A DNA stretch of 64,000 nt, from positions 1,984,001 through 2,048,000 of the forward strand of contig NZ_RJAD01000001.1 in NCBI RefSeq assembly GCF_003999995.1, read 5' to 3'. Under the pieces are notes generated by a model. It worked only from the letters and a program-made list of their open reading frames with translations, made no database searches and had not been told where the DNA came from. Shown here piece by piece: positions 8,275-17,801 of this stretch. This stretch comes from Microbacterium sulfonylureivorans (GTDB lineage: Bacteria; Actinomycetota; Actinomycetes; Actinomycetales; Microbacteriaceae). The position numbers and the translations under genes are program-made. Positions within the stretch are counted from its first letter, which is position 1; each line of letters begins with the position of its first letter.

Positions 8275-8897
8275 GCTCGCTGCGCGATGAGCTCGGCGCC
8301 GGCGCTGCGGTTCCGACTCCGTACACGATCCTCCTGCCCCCGGGGTGGCGACGTGTCGCTCCCGCCGACCTGTGGGACGGCGACGCGACGCGTTCGAGCC
8401 TCGCGCAGATGAAGGCCGCCGGGCGGGCCGACCTCGTCCTCCAGATGCGCGGCATGCTTGCCCAGTACCGCCGGGCCGCGATGGAGTCCAAGGTCTTCGA
8501 GGTCTACCTGCCGCCGACGGTCGACGGGGAGTCGCCGGCGCCGGCGGTGCTGCAGGTCTCGCCGTTCGTCCTCCCGTCGGGGACGACGTGGGACGAGGCG
8601 ATCGGCCGGCTCGCGCAGGGGCGCGGAGCGGAGCTCGCCGACTTCACCGAGACCCGGATGTGGGTGTGGCGGCGTGACGGCCGAGTGGCGGACTCCGAGA
8701 CGACGATGGCGTCGCGCGACGCGTACTTCCTGGTACCGGTCCCCGAGGAGTCGCCCCGCAGGGCGCTGCTGTTCCACTTCTCGGTGCTGGTCGCGCCGAG
8801 CGAGGAGGCCGCCGCCGCGGCCGAGACGCTCGTGGTGCTCGGTGACGTCATCATGGGGACCATGCGCTGGCGCCCCGCTCCCGTCGCCCGCGGGTGA
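8271..8897 (+). CDS. Protein of unknown function, end of T7SS locus
   Basis: A 208-residue soluble protein starting at ATG 8271, overlapping the previous stop by 4 bases (ATGA). The sequence has the look of an alpha/beta protein, with a PYTILLPPGWRRV opening, a central strand-rich part and a C-terminal segment MGTMRWRPAP. The opening LLPPGW followed by strand-rich sequence recalls the Mog1/PsbP-like fold seen in some T7SS-linked proteins, but this is a weak impression. It is the last gene before the ribosomal str operon and no terminator is obvious after it. Confidence 0.55.
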   Translation: MSSLRDELGAGAAVPTPYTILLPPGWRRVAPADLWDGDATRSSLAQMKAAGRADLVLQMRGMLAQYRRAAMESKVFEVYLPPTVDGESPAPAVLQVSPFVLPSGTTWDEAIGRLAQGRGAELADFTETRMWVWRRDGRVADSETTMASRDAYFLVPVPEESPRRALLFHFSVLVAPSEEAAAAAETLVVLGDVIMGTMRWRPAPVARG

Positions 8898-9223
8898 CCC
8901 GGATCCAGCCCGTTCGCTGAGGGCGTCGAGCGTCGGACCGCCCGCGTTTGACCGGCCCCCGGCATCCCGCGTATCATTGACCGGGTGTGCGTTCGCGCGC
9001 GCCGTCCGCCGTGCCTCGGCGCGGAGGCGGTCTGCGAGCGCCGCATCTCAGGGAACGGCCTGCGAACAGGTCACCCCCACGGCATATCCACCACACAACC
9101 GCGCGGCACCATCATGCCTCGCCGGTGGATGAATGTGAGCCCGCCGCGTCACGAATCGCAAGATCCGGATGCTGCGGGGGAGACACGAATGCTGTCACCG
9201 TGCAGCAACAACAAGGAGAGAAC
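8898..9223 (+). other. Intergenic region holding the str-operon promoter and leader
   Basis: These 326 bases have no supported gene. They contain a good promoter (8948-8977) and, assuming transcription starts near 8984, a leader of about 240 bases before rpsL. The Shine-Dalgarno AAGGAGAG lies just before the GTG start. Short potential peptides in the leader look like chance frames. Confidence 0.6.
8948..8977 (+). promoter_or_regulatory. Promoter of the str operon (rpsL)
   Basis: The -35 box is TTGACC (8948-8953) and the -10 box is TATCAT (8972-8977), with an 18-base spacer. This is the best sigma-70/HrdB-type match in the gap and lies upstream of rpsL in the right orientation. Confidence 0.7.
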
Positions 9224-9592
9224 GTGCCAACCATTCAGCAGTTGGTTCGCAAGGGTCGCTCGCCCAAGGTCTCGAAGACCAAGGCGCCGGCGCTCAAGGC
9301 GAACCCGCAGCAGGCGGGTGTCTGCACCCGTGTGTACACGACCACGCCCAAGAAGCCGAACTCGGCGATGCGCAAGGTCGCCCGTGTCAAGCTCCGCAAC
9401 GGCACCGAGGTCACCGCGTACATCCCCGGCGAAGGCCACAACCTGCAGGAGCACTCGCTCGTGCTCGTCCGCGGCGGCCGTGTGAAAGACCTTCCGGGTG
9501 TCCGTTACAAGATCGTCCGTGGCGCGCTCGACACGCAGGCCGTCAAGAACCGTAAGCAGGCTCGCAGCCGCTACGGCGCGAAGAAGGGTTAA
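9224..9592 (+). CDS. rpsL: 30S ribosomal protein S12
   Basis: S12 lies at the decoding centre of the small subunit and controls proofreading. The 122-residue protein matches the family from end to end, including TTPKKPNSA and [12 protein letters not shown]. Both lysines whose mutation gives streptomycin resistance (equivalent to E. coli K42/K43 and K87/K88) are present, so the sequence predicts the sensitive form. The GTG start has AAGGAGAG upstream. First gene of the str operon. Confidence 0.98.
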   Translation: MPTIQQLVRKGRSPKVSKTKAPALKANPQQAGVCTRVYTTTPKKPNSAMRKVARVKLRNGTEVTAYIPGEGHNLQEHSLVLVRGGRVKDLPGVRYKIVRGALDTQAVKNRKQARSRYGAKKG

Positions 9593-9597
9593 GGAAC

Positions 9598-10068
9598 ATG
9601 CCTCGTAAGGGACCCGCCCCGAAGCGCCCCGTCGTCAACGACCCGGTCTACGGCGCACCGATCGTCAGCCAGCTCGTGAACAAGATCCTCGTCGACGGCA
9701 AGAAGTCGCTCGCCGAGTCGATCGTGTACACGGCCCTCAAGGGTGTCGAGGCGAAGAACGGCCAGGACGCCGTCGCCACGCTCAAGAAGGCGCTCGACAA
9801 CGTGCGCCCGACCCTCGAGGTCAAGAGCCGCCGCGTCGGTGGCTCGACCTACCAGGTGCCGGTCGAGGTCAAGCCTCACCGTGCCAACACGCTCGCCCTG
9901 CGCTGGCTCGTGAGCTACGCCAAGGGTCGTCGTGAGAAGACGATGACCGAGCGCCTCCAGAACGAGATCCTGGATGCCTCGAACGGCCTGGGTGCCGCGG
10001 TCAAGCGCCGCGAAGACACCCACAAGATGGCCGAGTCGAACCGCGCCTTCGCGCACTACCGCTGGTAA
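9598..10068 (+). CDS. rpsG: 30S ribosomal protein S7
   Basis: S7 organises the head of the small subunit by binding the 3' major domain of 16S rRNA. At 156 residues it has the normal length and the family signatures ([16 protein letters not shown], ending AFAHYRW). It follows rpsL by 5 bases with AAGGA just before the ATG. In E. coli S7 is the translational repressor of its operon; no equivalent target can be shown here. A strong hairpin separates it from fusA. Confidence 0.98.
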   Translation: MPRKGPAPKRPVVNDPVYGAPIVSQLVNKILVDGKKSLAESIVYTALKGVEAKNGQDAVATLKKALDNVRPTLEVKSRRVGGSTYQVPVEVKPHRANTLALRWLVSYAKGRREKTMTERLQNEILDASNGLGAAVKRREDTHKMAESNRAFAHYRW

Positions 10069-10076
10069 CCAGCGCG

Positions 10077-10111
10077 GCGGCCGGGTCGAGGCATCCCCTC
10101 GATCCGGCCGC
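10077..10111 (+). terminator. Hairpin between rpsG and fusA
   Basis: A 15-bp stem with one G-T pair (arms 10077-10091 and 10097-10111; loop CATCC). It starts 8 bases after the rpsG stop. It may be a partial terminator, an mRNA processing site or a regulatory structure controlling fusA and tuf relative to rpsL and rpsG. Confidence 0.5.
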
Positions 10112-10169
10112 CCCACCCGCCTGATCGTCACGAACGATCGACTGGATTTCCAAAGTAAGGAAGAACCCC

Positions 10170-12284
10170 GTGGCACAAGAAGTGCTCACCGACCTGACCA
10201 AGGTCCGCAACATCGGCATCATGGCGCACATCGATGCCGGCAAGACGACGACGACCGAGCGCATCCTGTATTACACGGGCACCAATCACAAGATCGGTGA
10301 GACGCACGATGGCGCGTCGACCACCGACTGGATGGAGCAGGAGCAGGAGCGCGGCATCACGATCACGTCGGCCGCCGTCACGTGCTTCTGGGACAAGAAC
10401 CAGATCAACATCATCGACACCCCCGGTCACGTCGACTTCACGGTCGAGGTGGAGCGCTCGCTCCGCGTCCTCGACGGCGCCGTCGCCGTCTTCGACGGCA
10501 AGGAGGGCGTCGAGCCCCAGTCCGAGACCGTCTGGCGTCAGGCCGACAAGTATGAAGTCCCGCGCATCTGCTTCGTCAACAAGATGGACAAGCTCGGCGC
10601 CGACTTCTACTTCACGGTCGACACGATCATCAACAAGCTCAAGGCCAAGCCCCTCGTCATCCAGCTGCCGATCGGCGTCGAGAACGACTTCATCGGCGTC
10701 GTCGACCTCGTGGAGATGCGCGCACTGGTGTGGGCGGGCGACGCCAAGGGTGATGTCACCATGGGCGCCAAGTACGACATCCAGGAGATCCCGGCCGACA
10801 TGGCCGACAAGGTCGCGGAGTACCGCGAGATCCTCCTCGAGACGGTTGCCGAGACCGACGAAGAGCTTCTCGAGAAGCACTTCGGTGGCGAGGAGCTCAC
10901 GGTCGCTGAAATCAAGGCTGCGATCCGCAAGCTGACCGTCAACTCGGAGATCTACCCCGTGCTCTGCGGCTCGGCGTTCAAGAACCGCGGCGTGCAGCCG
11001 ATGCTCGACGCGGTCGTGGACTACCTCCCGTCGCCGCTCGACGTGCCGGCCATCGAGGCCCACGACCCGAAGAACGAAGAGACCGTCATCCTGCGCCACT
11101 CCGACCGCGAGGAGCCCTTCACGGCGCTGGCGTTCAAGATCGTGACGCACCCCTTCTTCGGTCGCCTCACCTACATCCGCGTGTACTCCGGTCACCTGGA
11201 TTCCGGCGCGCAGATCGTCAACTCGACGAAGTCCAAGAAGGAGCGCATCGGGAAGATCTTCCAGATGTACGCCAACAAGGAGAACCCGGTCCCCGCGGTC
11301 ACCGCCGGTCACATCTACGCGGTCATCGGACTCAAGGACACGACCACGGGCGACACGCTCTGCGATTCGCAGAACCAGGTCGTTCTCGAGTCGATGACGT
11401 TCCCCGAGCCGGTCATCGAGGTCGCGATTGAGCCCAAGACCAAGGCCGACCAGGAGAAGCTGGGTCTCGCGATCCAGAAGCTCGCAGAGGAGGACCCGAC
11501 GTTCCGCGTCGAGCAGAACTCCGACACCGGTCAGACCGTCATCAAGGGCATGGGCGAGCTGCACCTCGACATCCTGGTCGACCGCATGAAGCGGGAGTTC
11601 AAGGTCGAGGCGAACGTCGGCAAGCCCCAGGTCGCGTACCGCGAGACGATCAAGAAGTCGGTCGAGAAGCACGACTACACCCACAAGAAGCAGACGGGTG
11701 GCTCGGGTCAGTTCGCGAAGATCCAGTTCACGATCGAGCCCCTCGAGGTCACGGCCGACAAGACGTACGAGTTCGAGAACAAGGTCACCGGTGGCCGCAT
11801 CCCGCGCGAGTACATCAGCCCGACCGACCAGGGCTTCCAGGACGCCATGAACGTCGGCGTGCTCGCCGGCTACCCCATGGTGGGCGTGAAGGCGATCCTC
11901 CTCGACGGCGCCTCGCACGACGTCGACTCGTCCGAGATGGCGTTCAAGATCGCCGGCTCGATGGGCTTCAAGGAGGCCGTCCGCCGCGCGAACCCGGTCA
12001 TCCTCGAGCCGCTCATGTCCGTCGAGGTGCGTACGCCCGAGGAGTACATGGGCGACGTCATCGGCGACCTGAACTCGCGTCGTGGGCAGATCCAGTCCAT
12101 GGAGGATGCTCAGGGCGTCAAGGTCGTGCGCGCGCTGGTTCCGCTGTCCGAGATGTTCGGCTACATCGGCGACCTCCGCTCGAAGACCTCCGGCCGCGCC
12201 GTCTACTCCATGGAGTTCGACAGCTACGCCGAGGTCCCGCGCAACGTCATGGACGAGATCGTCCAGAAGACCAAGGGCGAGTAG
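10170..12284 (+). CDS. fusA: Elongation factor G
   Basis: The GTPase that drives ribosomal translocation and, with RRF, recycling. The 704-residue protein has normal length and all G motifs: [13 protein letters not shown] (P-loop, about residue 20), RGITITSAA (switch I), DTPGHVDF and NKMDK. Domains II-V follow, including the [11 protein letters not shown] stretch. The GTG start has AAGGAAG upstream. It is the third gene of the str operon, flanked by hairpins on both sides. Confidence 0.98.
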   Translation: MAQEVLTDLTKVRNIGIMAHIDAGKTTTTERILYYTGTNHKIGETHDGASTTDWMEQEQERGITITSAAVTCFWDKNQINIIDTPGHVDFTVEVERSLRVLDGAVAVFDGKEGVEPQSETVWRQADKYEVPRICFVNKMDKLGADFYFTVDTIINKLKAKPLVIQLPIGVENDFIGVVDLVEMRALVWAGDAKGDVTMGAKYDIQEIPADMADKVAEYREILLETVAETDEELLEKHFGGEELTVAEIKAAIRKLTVNSEIYPVLCGSAFKNRGVQPMLDAVVDYLPSPLDVPAIEAHDPKNEETVILRHSDREEPFTALAFKIVTHPFFGRLTYIRVYSGHLDSGAQIVNSTKSKKERIGKIFQMYANKENPVPAVTAGHIYAVIGLKDTTTGDTLCDSQNQVVLESMTFPEPVIEVAIEPKTKADQEKLGLAIQKLAEEDPTFRVEQNSDTGQTVIKGMGELHLDILVDRMKREFKVEANVGKPQVAYRETIKKSVEKHDYTHKKQTGGSGQFAKIQFTIEPLEVTADKTYEFENKVTGGRIPREYISPTDQGFQDAMNVGVLAGYPMVGVKAILLDGASHDVDSSEMAFKIAGSMGFKEAVRRANPVILEPLMSVEVRTPEEYMGDVIGDLNSRRGQIQSMEDAQGVKVVRALVPLSEMFGYIGDLRSKTSGRAVYSMEFDSYAEVPRNVMDEIVQKTKGE

Positions 12285-12291
12285 CCCTTTT

Positions 12292-12326
12292 CCCCCGGGA
12301 TGCCTCGGCGACGAGCATCCCGGGGG
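12292..12326 (+). terminator. Hairpin between fusA and tuf
   Basis: A perfect 12-bp inverted repeat (CCCCCGGGATGC / GCATCCCGGGGG, loop of 11) lies just after the fusA stop, preceded by a short T-rich run (CCCTTTT). The following 116 bases up to tuf are unusually AT-rich around 12330-12380 and may hold a separate tuf promoter, but no convincing -35/-10 pair was found. Confidence 0.55.
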
Positions 12327-12442
12327 CACAACTTCACACAGATTCAACAGAAACCTCTCTACTAAGCTAGAGAAATCCCCGTAGAGATCCGGCGCACACC
12401 AGCGTCCGGCAATCACTACACGAACGTCCTGAGGAGGACCCA

Positions 12443-13636
12443 GTGGCTAAGGCCAAGTTCGAGCGCACCAAGCCGCACGTGAACATCGGAACGATCGGTC
12501 ACGTCGACCACGGCAAGACCACGCTCACCGCAGCGATCTCGAAGGTGCTCGCCGACAAGTACCCGTCGGCCACCAACGTGCAGCGCGACTTCGCGTCGAT
12601 CGACTCCGCTCCCGAGGAGCGCCAGCGCGGCATCACGATCAACATCTCGCACGTCGAGTACGAGACGCCGAAGCGCCACTACGCGCACGTCGACGCCCCG
12701 GGTCACGCCGACTACATCAAGAACATGATCACCGGTGCTGCCCAGATGGACGGCGCGATCCTCGTGGTCGCCGCCACCGACGGCCCGATGGCTCAGACGC
12801 GTGAGCACGTGCTGCTCGCCAAGCAGGTCGGCGTTCCCTACCTGCTGGTCGCGCTGAACAAGAGCGACATGGTCGACGACGAGGAGATCCTGGAGCTCGT
12901 CGAGCTCGAGGTTCGCGAACTGCTTTCGTCGCAGGACTTCGACGGCGACAACGCCCCCGTCGTCCGCGTCTCGGGCCTCAAGGCGCTCGAGGGCGACGCC
13001 GAGTGGGTCGAGAAGATCGTCGAGCTCATGGACGCCGTCGACGAGTCGATCCCCGACCCGGTGCGTGACAAGGACAAGCCGTTCCTCATGCCCATCGAGG
13101 ACGTCTTCACCATCACCGGCCGTGGCACGGTCGTCACGGGCCGCGCCGAGCGCGGTACCCTCGCGATCAACTCCGAGGTCGAGATCGTGGGTCTGCGCCC
13201 GACGCAGAAGACGATCGTCACCGGCATCGAGATGTTCCACAAGCAGCTCGACGAGGCCTGGGCCGGCGAGAACTGTGGTCTGCTCCTCCGCGGCACCAAG
13301 CGTGACGACGTCGAGCGCGGCCAGGTCGTCGTGAAGCCCGGTTCGGTCACCCCGCACACCAACTTCGAGGGCACGGCGTACATCCTGTCCAAGGAGGAGG
13401 GCGGCCGTCACAACCCGTTCTTCACGAACTACCGCCCGCAGTTCTACTTCCGCACCACGGACGTCACCGGCGTCATCTCGCTGCCCGAGGGCACCGAGAT
13501 GGTCATGCCCGGCGACACCACCGACATGACCGTTGAGCTGATCCAGCCCATCGCCATGGAAGAGGGCCTCGGCTACGCGATCCGTGAGGGTGGCCGCACC
13601 GTCGGCGCCGGCACGGTCACGAAGATCCTGAAGTAA
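12443..13636 (+). CDS. tuf: Elongation factor Tu
   Basis: EF-Tu delivers aminoacyl-tRNA to the ribosome as a GTP complex. The 397-residue product is full length, with [14 protein letters not shown] (P-loop), DAPGHADY and NKSDMVDD GTPase motifs and the ending [12 protein letters not shown]. The GTG start has a strong GAGGAGG upstream. It is the last gene of the str operon, followed by a textbook terminator. In many bacteria rpsJ follows directly; here a polysaccharide cluster of about 30 kb intervenes. Confidence 0.98.
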   Translation: MAKAKFERTKPHVNIGTIGHVDHGKTTLTAAISKVLADKYPSATNVQRDFASIDSAPEERQRGITINISHVEYETPKRHYAHVDAPGHADYIKNMITGAAQMDGAILVVAATDGPMAQTREHVLLAKQVGVPYLLVALNKSDMVDDEEILELVELEVRELLSSQDFDGDNAPVVRVSGLKALEGDAEWVEKIVELMDAVDESIPDPVRDKDKPFLMPIEDVFTITGRGTVVTGRAERGTLAINSEVEIVGLRPTQKTIVTGIEMFHKQLDEAWAGENCGLLLRGTKRDDVERGQVVVKPGSVTPHTNFEGTAYILSKEEGGRHNPFFTNYRPQFYFRTTDVTGVISLPEGTEMVMPGDTTDMTVELIQPIAMEEGLGYAIREGGRTVGAGTVTKILK

Positions 13637-13658
13637 TCGCCACTTCAGAACGCTGACA

Positions 13659-13692
13659 CGGAACCCCCCAGGCTTCGGCCTGGGGGGTTCCG
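13659..13692 (+). terminator. Rho-independent-type terminator of the str operon
   Basis: A perfect 15-bp stem (13659-13673 with 13678-13692) is closed by the extra-stable C(TTCG)G tetraloop. It lies 23 bases after the tuf stop. There is little T tail, as is common in this lineage. It marks the boundary between the housekeeping operon and the polysaccharide cluster. Confidence 0.85.
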
Positions 13693-13734
13693 TCGTCGAT
13701 GCGGTTCCGCCCCGTTGCCTAGGATGGTCGGGAG

Positions 13735-14754
13735 ATGATCGAGCAACCGGACGCGCGGAGCCAGATGAGCGGGCACCGCGTTCACGAAGGCGTGGCGCTT
13801 GTCGCCACGGTCCGGAACGAAGAGTCGACCATCCACGCGTTTCTGGATGGCCTGAGCCGCCAGACCGTCCACCCGCAGGAGATCGTCGTCGTCGACGGCG
13901 GCTCCACGGACCGAACCGTCGCCGAGATGCAGGCGTGGCGGCCGACGTGCGGCTGCAGGGTCCGTGTCATCGTCGAACCCGGCGCGGGCATCGCCGCCGG
14001 TCGCAATGCGGCGATCGCGGCGACGCCCATGGGATGGATCGCCGTCACGGACGCCGGGACCGAACTCCGCGGCGACTGGCTCGAGCAGATCACAGAGCCC
14101 CTCTCCCGCGCCGATCCGCCCGACGTGGTCAGTGGATTCTTCGAGCCCGCGGGCGGCACGTTCGCGCAGCGGGCCATCGCGGCGACGATCACCCCGACTG
14201 CGGCCGAGATCCGTCCCGAGAGCTTCATGCCGTCCAGCAGATCCGTGCTGTTCAGCCGCGATGCCTGGATGCGAGCGGGCGGCTATCCGGAGTGGCTCGA
14301 TTATTGCGAGGACCTGGTCTTCGACTTCGCGCTGCGCGATTCCGGCGCGCGCTTCGAGTTCCAGCCGAAGGCGATCGTGGGATGGATCGGACGGCCGAAC
14401 CTCCGCGCGTTCGCGAAGCAGTACTTCCGGTATGCCAGAGGCGACGGGAAGGCCGGTCTGTTTCCACGACGACATGTCGCACGATACGTCGCCTACTCGT
14501 ATGCGCTGGCATCGCTGCTCTTGATAACCAAGCTGCCGGTGCTGTTTCTCGTCGGCTGCGGGGGCTTCGCCGTCTACATGATCCGCCCGGAGCAGCGCGT
14601 GCTCGCCCGGCGTGCCCGGTTCACCCGAGGCGAACTGGTCCGTGCCGTGCTGCTGGCGCCGGTGATCGTGATCACCGGTGATCTGGCGAAGATGGCGGGC
14701 TACCCGATGGGCCGCGTGTGGCGTCGGAATCGTTCCGACGGGCCGACTGCATGA
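13735..14754 (+). CDS. Family 2 glycosyltransferase, membrane-associated
   Basis: A GT-A fold transferase of 339 residues that adds a sugar from a nucleotide donor to a growing polysaccharide on the cytoplasmic side of the membrane. Visible signs are VALVATVRNEE near the N-terminus, VVVDGGSTDRT (nucleotide binding), a VTDAGTEL segment at the usual DxD position (reduced to D-A-G), and EDLVFDFALRDSG near residue 195. The C-terminal third has hydrophobic stretches (ALASLLLITKLPVLFLVGCG) that anchor it to the membrane. A TAGGAT box (13720-13725) ends 9 bases before the ATG, so the mRNA leader may be very short. First gene of the polysaccharide cluster; it overlaps the next gene by 4 bases. Confidence 0.85.
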   Translation: MIEQPDARSQMSGHRVHEGVALVATVRNEESTIHAFLDGLSRQTVHPQEIVVVDGGSTDRTVAEMQAWRPTCGCRVRVIVEPGAGIAAGRNAAIAATPMGWIAVTDAGTELRGDWLEQITEPLSRADPPDVVSGFFEPAGGTFAQRAIAATITPTAAEIRPESFMPSSRSVLFSRDAWMRAGGYPEWLDYCEDLVFDFALRDSGARFEFQPKAIVGWIGRPNLRAFAKQYFRYARGDGKAGLFPRRHVARYVAYSYALASLLLITKLPVLFLVGCGGFAVYMIRPEQRVLARRARFTRGELVRAVLLAPVIVITGDLAKMAGYPMGRVWRRNRSDGPTA

Positions 14755-15911
14755 GATTTCGGCGCAGTGCTGCTCCGCCCACGGCGGCGAGGCGCGTGAT
14801 GGTGTGGCGTGACCTCGTGCTGCCGGGCTCAGAGACGTTCATCCGGAACCAGGTCGACGCGATGACGCGTTGGGAACCCGTTCTGGCAGGTGTTCGCAGC
14901 ATCGAGTCACCGATCCGGCGAGACACCGACGTCGTGCTCTTCGACGAATCGTTCCTCGGACGCGTCGAACGGCGGCTCTTCTCGCTGTCGGGCTGGTCTC
15001 CACGGCTCGACCGTCTGCTGAAGAGGCGCGGAGTCACCCTCATCCATGCCCACTTCGGCATGGGGGCGGTCAGTATCGCGCGCACCGCGCGGCGCCTGGG
15101 AATCCCTCTCATCGTGACGGTCCATGGCAACGACGTGACGCGGACCGACCTGCGGTCGGGGACGGGTGACCGCGAGGGACGCGCCTACGCACGGCGACTG
15201 ACGGCCGCGCTGCGCTACGCGACCAGCGTGATAGCCGTGTCGCACTTCATCGCGCGACAGGTATGCACCGGCTATGCCGTTCCCGCCCACAAGGTGACGG
15301 TGCTGCGAATCGGCGTTCCGACCGCGTCGTCACCCGAGGCGACAGAGCCTCAGCGAGACATCCTCTTCGCGGGGCGACTCGTCGCGAAGAAGGGGGTCAG
15401 CGATCTTCTGACAGCGGTCGAGCTGGCCGGTCGCCGGATTCCTCCTCCGTCGGTCACGATCATCGGTGACGGCAAGCTGCGGGAACAGCTCGAGGCTGAA
15501 GCGCGGGCGCGGGGTGTGAACGCGACGTTCGTCGGCGCGCGAAGCCCCGACGAGGTGGAGGCGGCGATGCGGAGCTCCCTTCTCTTCGTGGCACCCTCTC
15601 GCACAGCTCCCGACGGCGACGCGGAAGGATTCGGAATGGTCTTCCTCGAGGCGGCGCGGGCGGGACGCCCGGTGATCGCGTACGACCACGGCGGTGTGGG
15701 CGAGGCCGTCGTTGACGGAGTCACCGGAGTCCTCGTTCCCGAGGGGGATACCGTAGGGCTTGCCGACGCCATCGCTCGGCTGCTCGGCGACGCCGAGCTT
15801 CGCAGCCGGATGGGAGACGCGGGCCGGCGCCGAGTTGTCGACGAGTTCGACATCCGCGCGTGCACCGCCGAACTGGAGGACGAGTTTGACCGCGTGGCAG
15901 GTGCTGGGTAG
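14751..15911 (+). CDS. Family 4 glycosyltransferase
   Basis: A GT-B fold retaining glycosyltransferase of 386 residues. The N-terminal half has LPGSETFIRNQ and HAHFGMGAV, typical acceptor-domain motifs. The C-terminal half has ILFAGRLVAKKGVSDLL, the donor-binding GRL-x-KKG motif, and the E-x7-E region around EGFGMVFLEAARAGRPVIA, followed by GVTGVLVPEGD. The start ATG 14751 overlaps the previous stop (ATGA), giving coupled translation, and its own stop overlaps the next GTG by one base. Donor and acceptor sugars cannot be read from the sequence. Confidence 0.9.
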   Translation: MRFRRSAAPPTAARRVMVWRDLVLPGSETFIRNQVDAMTRWEPVLAGVRSIESPIRRDTDVVLFDESFLGRVERRLFSLSGWSPRLDRLLKRRGVTLIHAHFGMGAVSIARTARRLGIPLIVTVHGNDVTRTDLRSGTGDREGRAYARRLTAALRYATSVIAVSHFIARQVCTGYAVPAHKVTVLRIGVPTASSPEATEPQRDILFAGRLVAKKGVSDLLTAVELAGRRIPPPSVTIIGDGKLREQLEAEARARGVNATFVGARSPDEVEAAMRSSLLFVAPSRTAPDGDAEGFGMVFLEAARAGRPVIAYDHGGVGEAVVDGVTGVLVPEGDTVGLADAIARLLGDAELRSRMGDAGRRRVVDEFDIRACTAELEDEFDRVAGAG

Positions 15912-16807
15912 TGGCGCAGCCGGCTGACGCCGATGGCGGCGTGGAGGTGCGCCCGCTGATATCGGTGGTGATTCCCACCTACAAGCGCGCGGATCTCCTG
16001 CCGCGGGCCGTGCGCGCCGCCTTCGCGCAGAGTCTCGCGCCGAGCGAGGTGATCGTCGTTGACGACGCGGATGATGCTGATACCCGCGCGATCATGGCCG
16101 AGCTCGAGGAAGAATTCGGCCCGTCACTCCTGCTGGCGCGAACGCCGCCGGACGCCCACGGGGCATCGGCCGCGAGGAACACCGGAGCCCGAGTCTCGCG
16201 AGGCGACGTTCTCGCGTTCCTCGACGACGACGACTGGTGGGATGCCGAATACCTGGCGCAAGCCATGACCACCCTGCGCGCCGAGAACGCCGAGATGGTG
16301 GTGACGCCGAACTGGATCGTCATCGACGAGGAGCGGCGACCGTTCATGACTCCCAGCGAGCCGAGCTTCTCGACCTTCCGTCCGGGGATGACCGGATCGA
16401 ACATCGTCGTGACCAGGAGAGCGTTCGATCGCATCGACGGATTCGATCCGGCTATGTGGGTGATGAACGATGTGGACTTCTTCGTCCGTGCGCGCGCGGC
16501 CGGCACTCGTATCGTCGCCGCGCGGGAGCGCCTCGTGTATCTCGAAGGCAGGGGAGCCGGTCACCTCTCGTCGGCATCAGAGCGCCGGGCCCTCGGCTTG
16601 GAGCACTTCATCGAGGTGCACCGATCGGAGATGGACCGAAAGTCCATCCGGTTGGTGAGGCGCCGCATCAGTGTCGCCAGAGCGGCCTCCGCGGTCGGCA
16701 TCCGGGAGCGGGTGCGTCATACTCTGGGCGTGATGTGGTTCTCGTCGATCAGCGACTACACCGGGACGTTGAAGCGGAGGCTCGATGGACGCCGTCGATC
16801 CTATTGA
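15911..16807 (+). CDS. Family 2 glycosyltransferase
   Basis: A 298-residue GT-A enzyme. It has ISVVIPTYKRADLLPRAV, IVVDDADDADT for nucleotide binding, ASAARNTGARVSRGD, and FLDDDDWW as the metal-binding acidic motif near residue 105, all intact. MWVMNDVDFFVRARAAG corresponds to the catalytic-base ED region. There is no clear membrane helix. The GTG start overlaps the previous stop by one base and the 3' end overlaps the Stealth gene start by 23 bases, so this is one tight operon. Confidence 0.9.
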   Translation: MAQPADADGGVEVRPLISVVIPTYKRADLLPRAVRAAFAQSLAPSEVIVVDDADDADTRAIMAELEEEFGPSLLLARTPPDAHGASAARNTGARVSRGDVLAFLDDDDWWDAEYLAQAMTTLRAENAEMVVTPNWIVIDEERRPFMTPSEPSFSTFRPGMTGSNIVVTRRAFDRIDGFDPAMWVMNDVDFFVRARAAGTRIVAARERLVYLEGRGAGHLSSASERRALGLEHFIEVHRSEMDRKSIRLVRRRISVARAASAVGIRERVRHTLGVMWFSSISDYTGTLKRRLDGRRRSY

Positions 16808-17801
16808 CGTCGTGATCTTGTGGGTCGACGTCGGCGATCCCGCTTGGCAGGCCGCTCGCGCCGCCGCGACGGGGGTCTCGGGAGAGACGCGGTACACCGG
16901 CGCGAACAACGAGTGGGATACGCTCCGCTACCTCCTCCGGAGCATCGAACAGTACTGCCCGTGGGCACGGCGAGTTCATCTCGTGACGCCAGGCCAGGCT
17001 CCGCACTGGCTGGTTGAGGACCATCCGCGCCTCTCGGTGGTCGACCAGCGTGTGATCCTCCCAGCGGATGCGTCGCCTTCGTTCAATTCCATGGCTGTGG
17101 AGGTGAACCTGGACAGGATCCCGGATCTTGCCCCCACCTTCGTGTACTTCAACGACGACATGCTCGTCCTGCGGGAGACGACCGCCCGCGACATCGTCCC
17201 GAGGGGTCGCCCGGCGGGATTCGCCGTTCAGAACGCCCTCACTGCCTCCAACGACTGGTCGCACTGGGTGCTCAACGCGGTGGGCGCCGTGAACGCCGTC
17301 TTCGACAAACGCCGTGTGATGCGGTCTCGACCCGCGAAGTGGTTCAGCCCGCGCTACGGACGCTATCTGATCCGCAACATCGCGCTGCTTCCGTGGGGAT
17401 CGTTCACGGGGTTCTTCGAGCCGCACGTTCCGATGGTTCTGCGCACCGAGACATTCGAAGAGGTTCGACGTAGGCTTCCCGAGCTGATCGACATGACGAC
17501 AAGATCTCGGGTGCGATCGCTCAGCGACGTCAGTCCCTTCCTGTACCGCTACTGGCAGCTCTGCACCGGTGACTTCAGCCCGGTCTCACCCGACGCCTAC
17601 GGCCGATTCTTCGAGGTGAACGCCGCGTCCTTGGATGCTGTCGAAGCACACCTGCGATCGAGCGCGTCGATGTTCGTCTGTCTGAATGACGGACCTGCGG
17701 CCGACGCGGACGGTGTGCGGGAAGGCCTGCACGCCCTGCTGGACGCACGTTTTCCGCATCCCTCCACCTTCGAGCGGGAGCCGGCCACTCAGCCGGGGTA
17801 G
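16785..17801 (+). CDS. Stealth-family sugar-phosphate transferase
   Basis: Stealth proteins transfer hexose-1-phosphate units to make phosphodiester-linked capsules (SacB, CpsY and GNPTAB relatives). All four conserved regions are present in the 338 residues: CR1 IDVVILWVDVGDP (about 7-19), CR2 YTGANNEWDTLRYLLRS with LVTPGQAPHWL (about 37-75), CR3 around FSPRYGRYLIRN and FFEPHVPMVL (about 185-260), and CR4 CLNDGPAADADGV through the C-terminal FPHPSTFE. FNDDMLVLR matches the acidic FNDD motif. It implies that this organism's polymer contains sugar-phosphate links. The gene overlaps the upstream glycosyltransferase gene by 23 bases and meets the next gene tail to tail with a 13-base overlap. 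Confidence 0.9.
   Translation: MDAVDPIDVVILWVDVGDPAWQAARAAATGVSGETRYTGANNEWDTLRYLLRSIEQYCPWARRVHLVTPGQAPHWLVEDHPRLSVVDQRVILPADASPSFNSMAVEVNLDRIPDLAPTFVYFNDDMLVLRETTARDIVPRGRPAGFAVQNALTASNDWSHWVLNAVGAVNAVFDKRRVMRSRPAKWFSPRYGRYLIRNIALLPWGSFTGFFEPHVPMVLRTETFEEVRRRLPELIDMTTRSRVRSLSDVSPFLYRYWQLCTGDFSPVSPDAYGRFFEVNAASLDAVEAHLRSSASMFVCLNDGPAADADGVREGLHALLDARFPHPSTFEREPATQPG

Noticed and set aside
9001..9223. Short coding frames in the rpsL leader
   Set aside because: They lack ribosome-binding sites and have shadow-like Arg-rich composition.
10128..12416. Open frame of 762 codons on the minus strand across fusA
   Set aside because: An antisense shadow of fusA with repetitive Leu/Asp/Val/Arg composition and no family signature.
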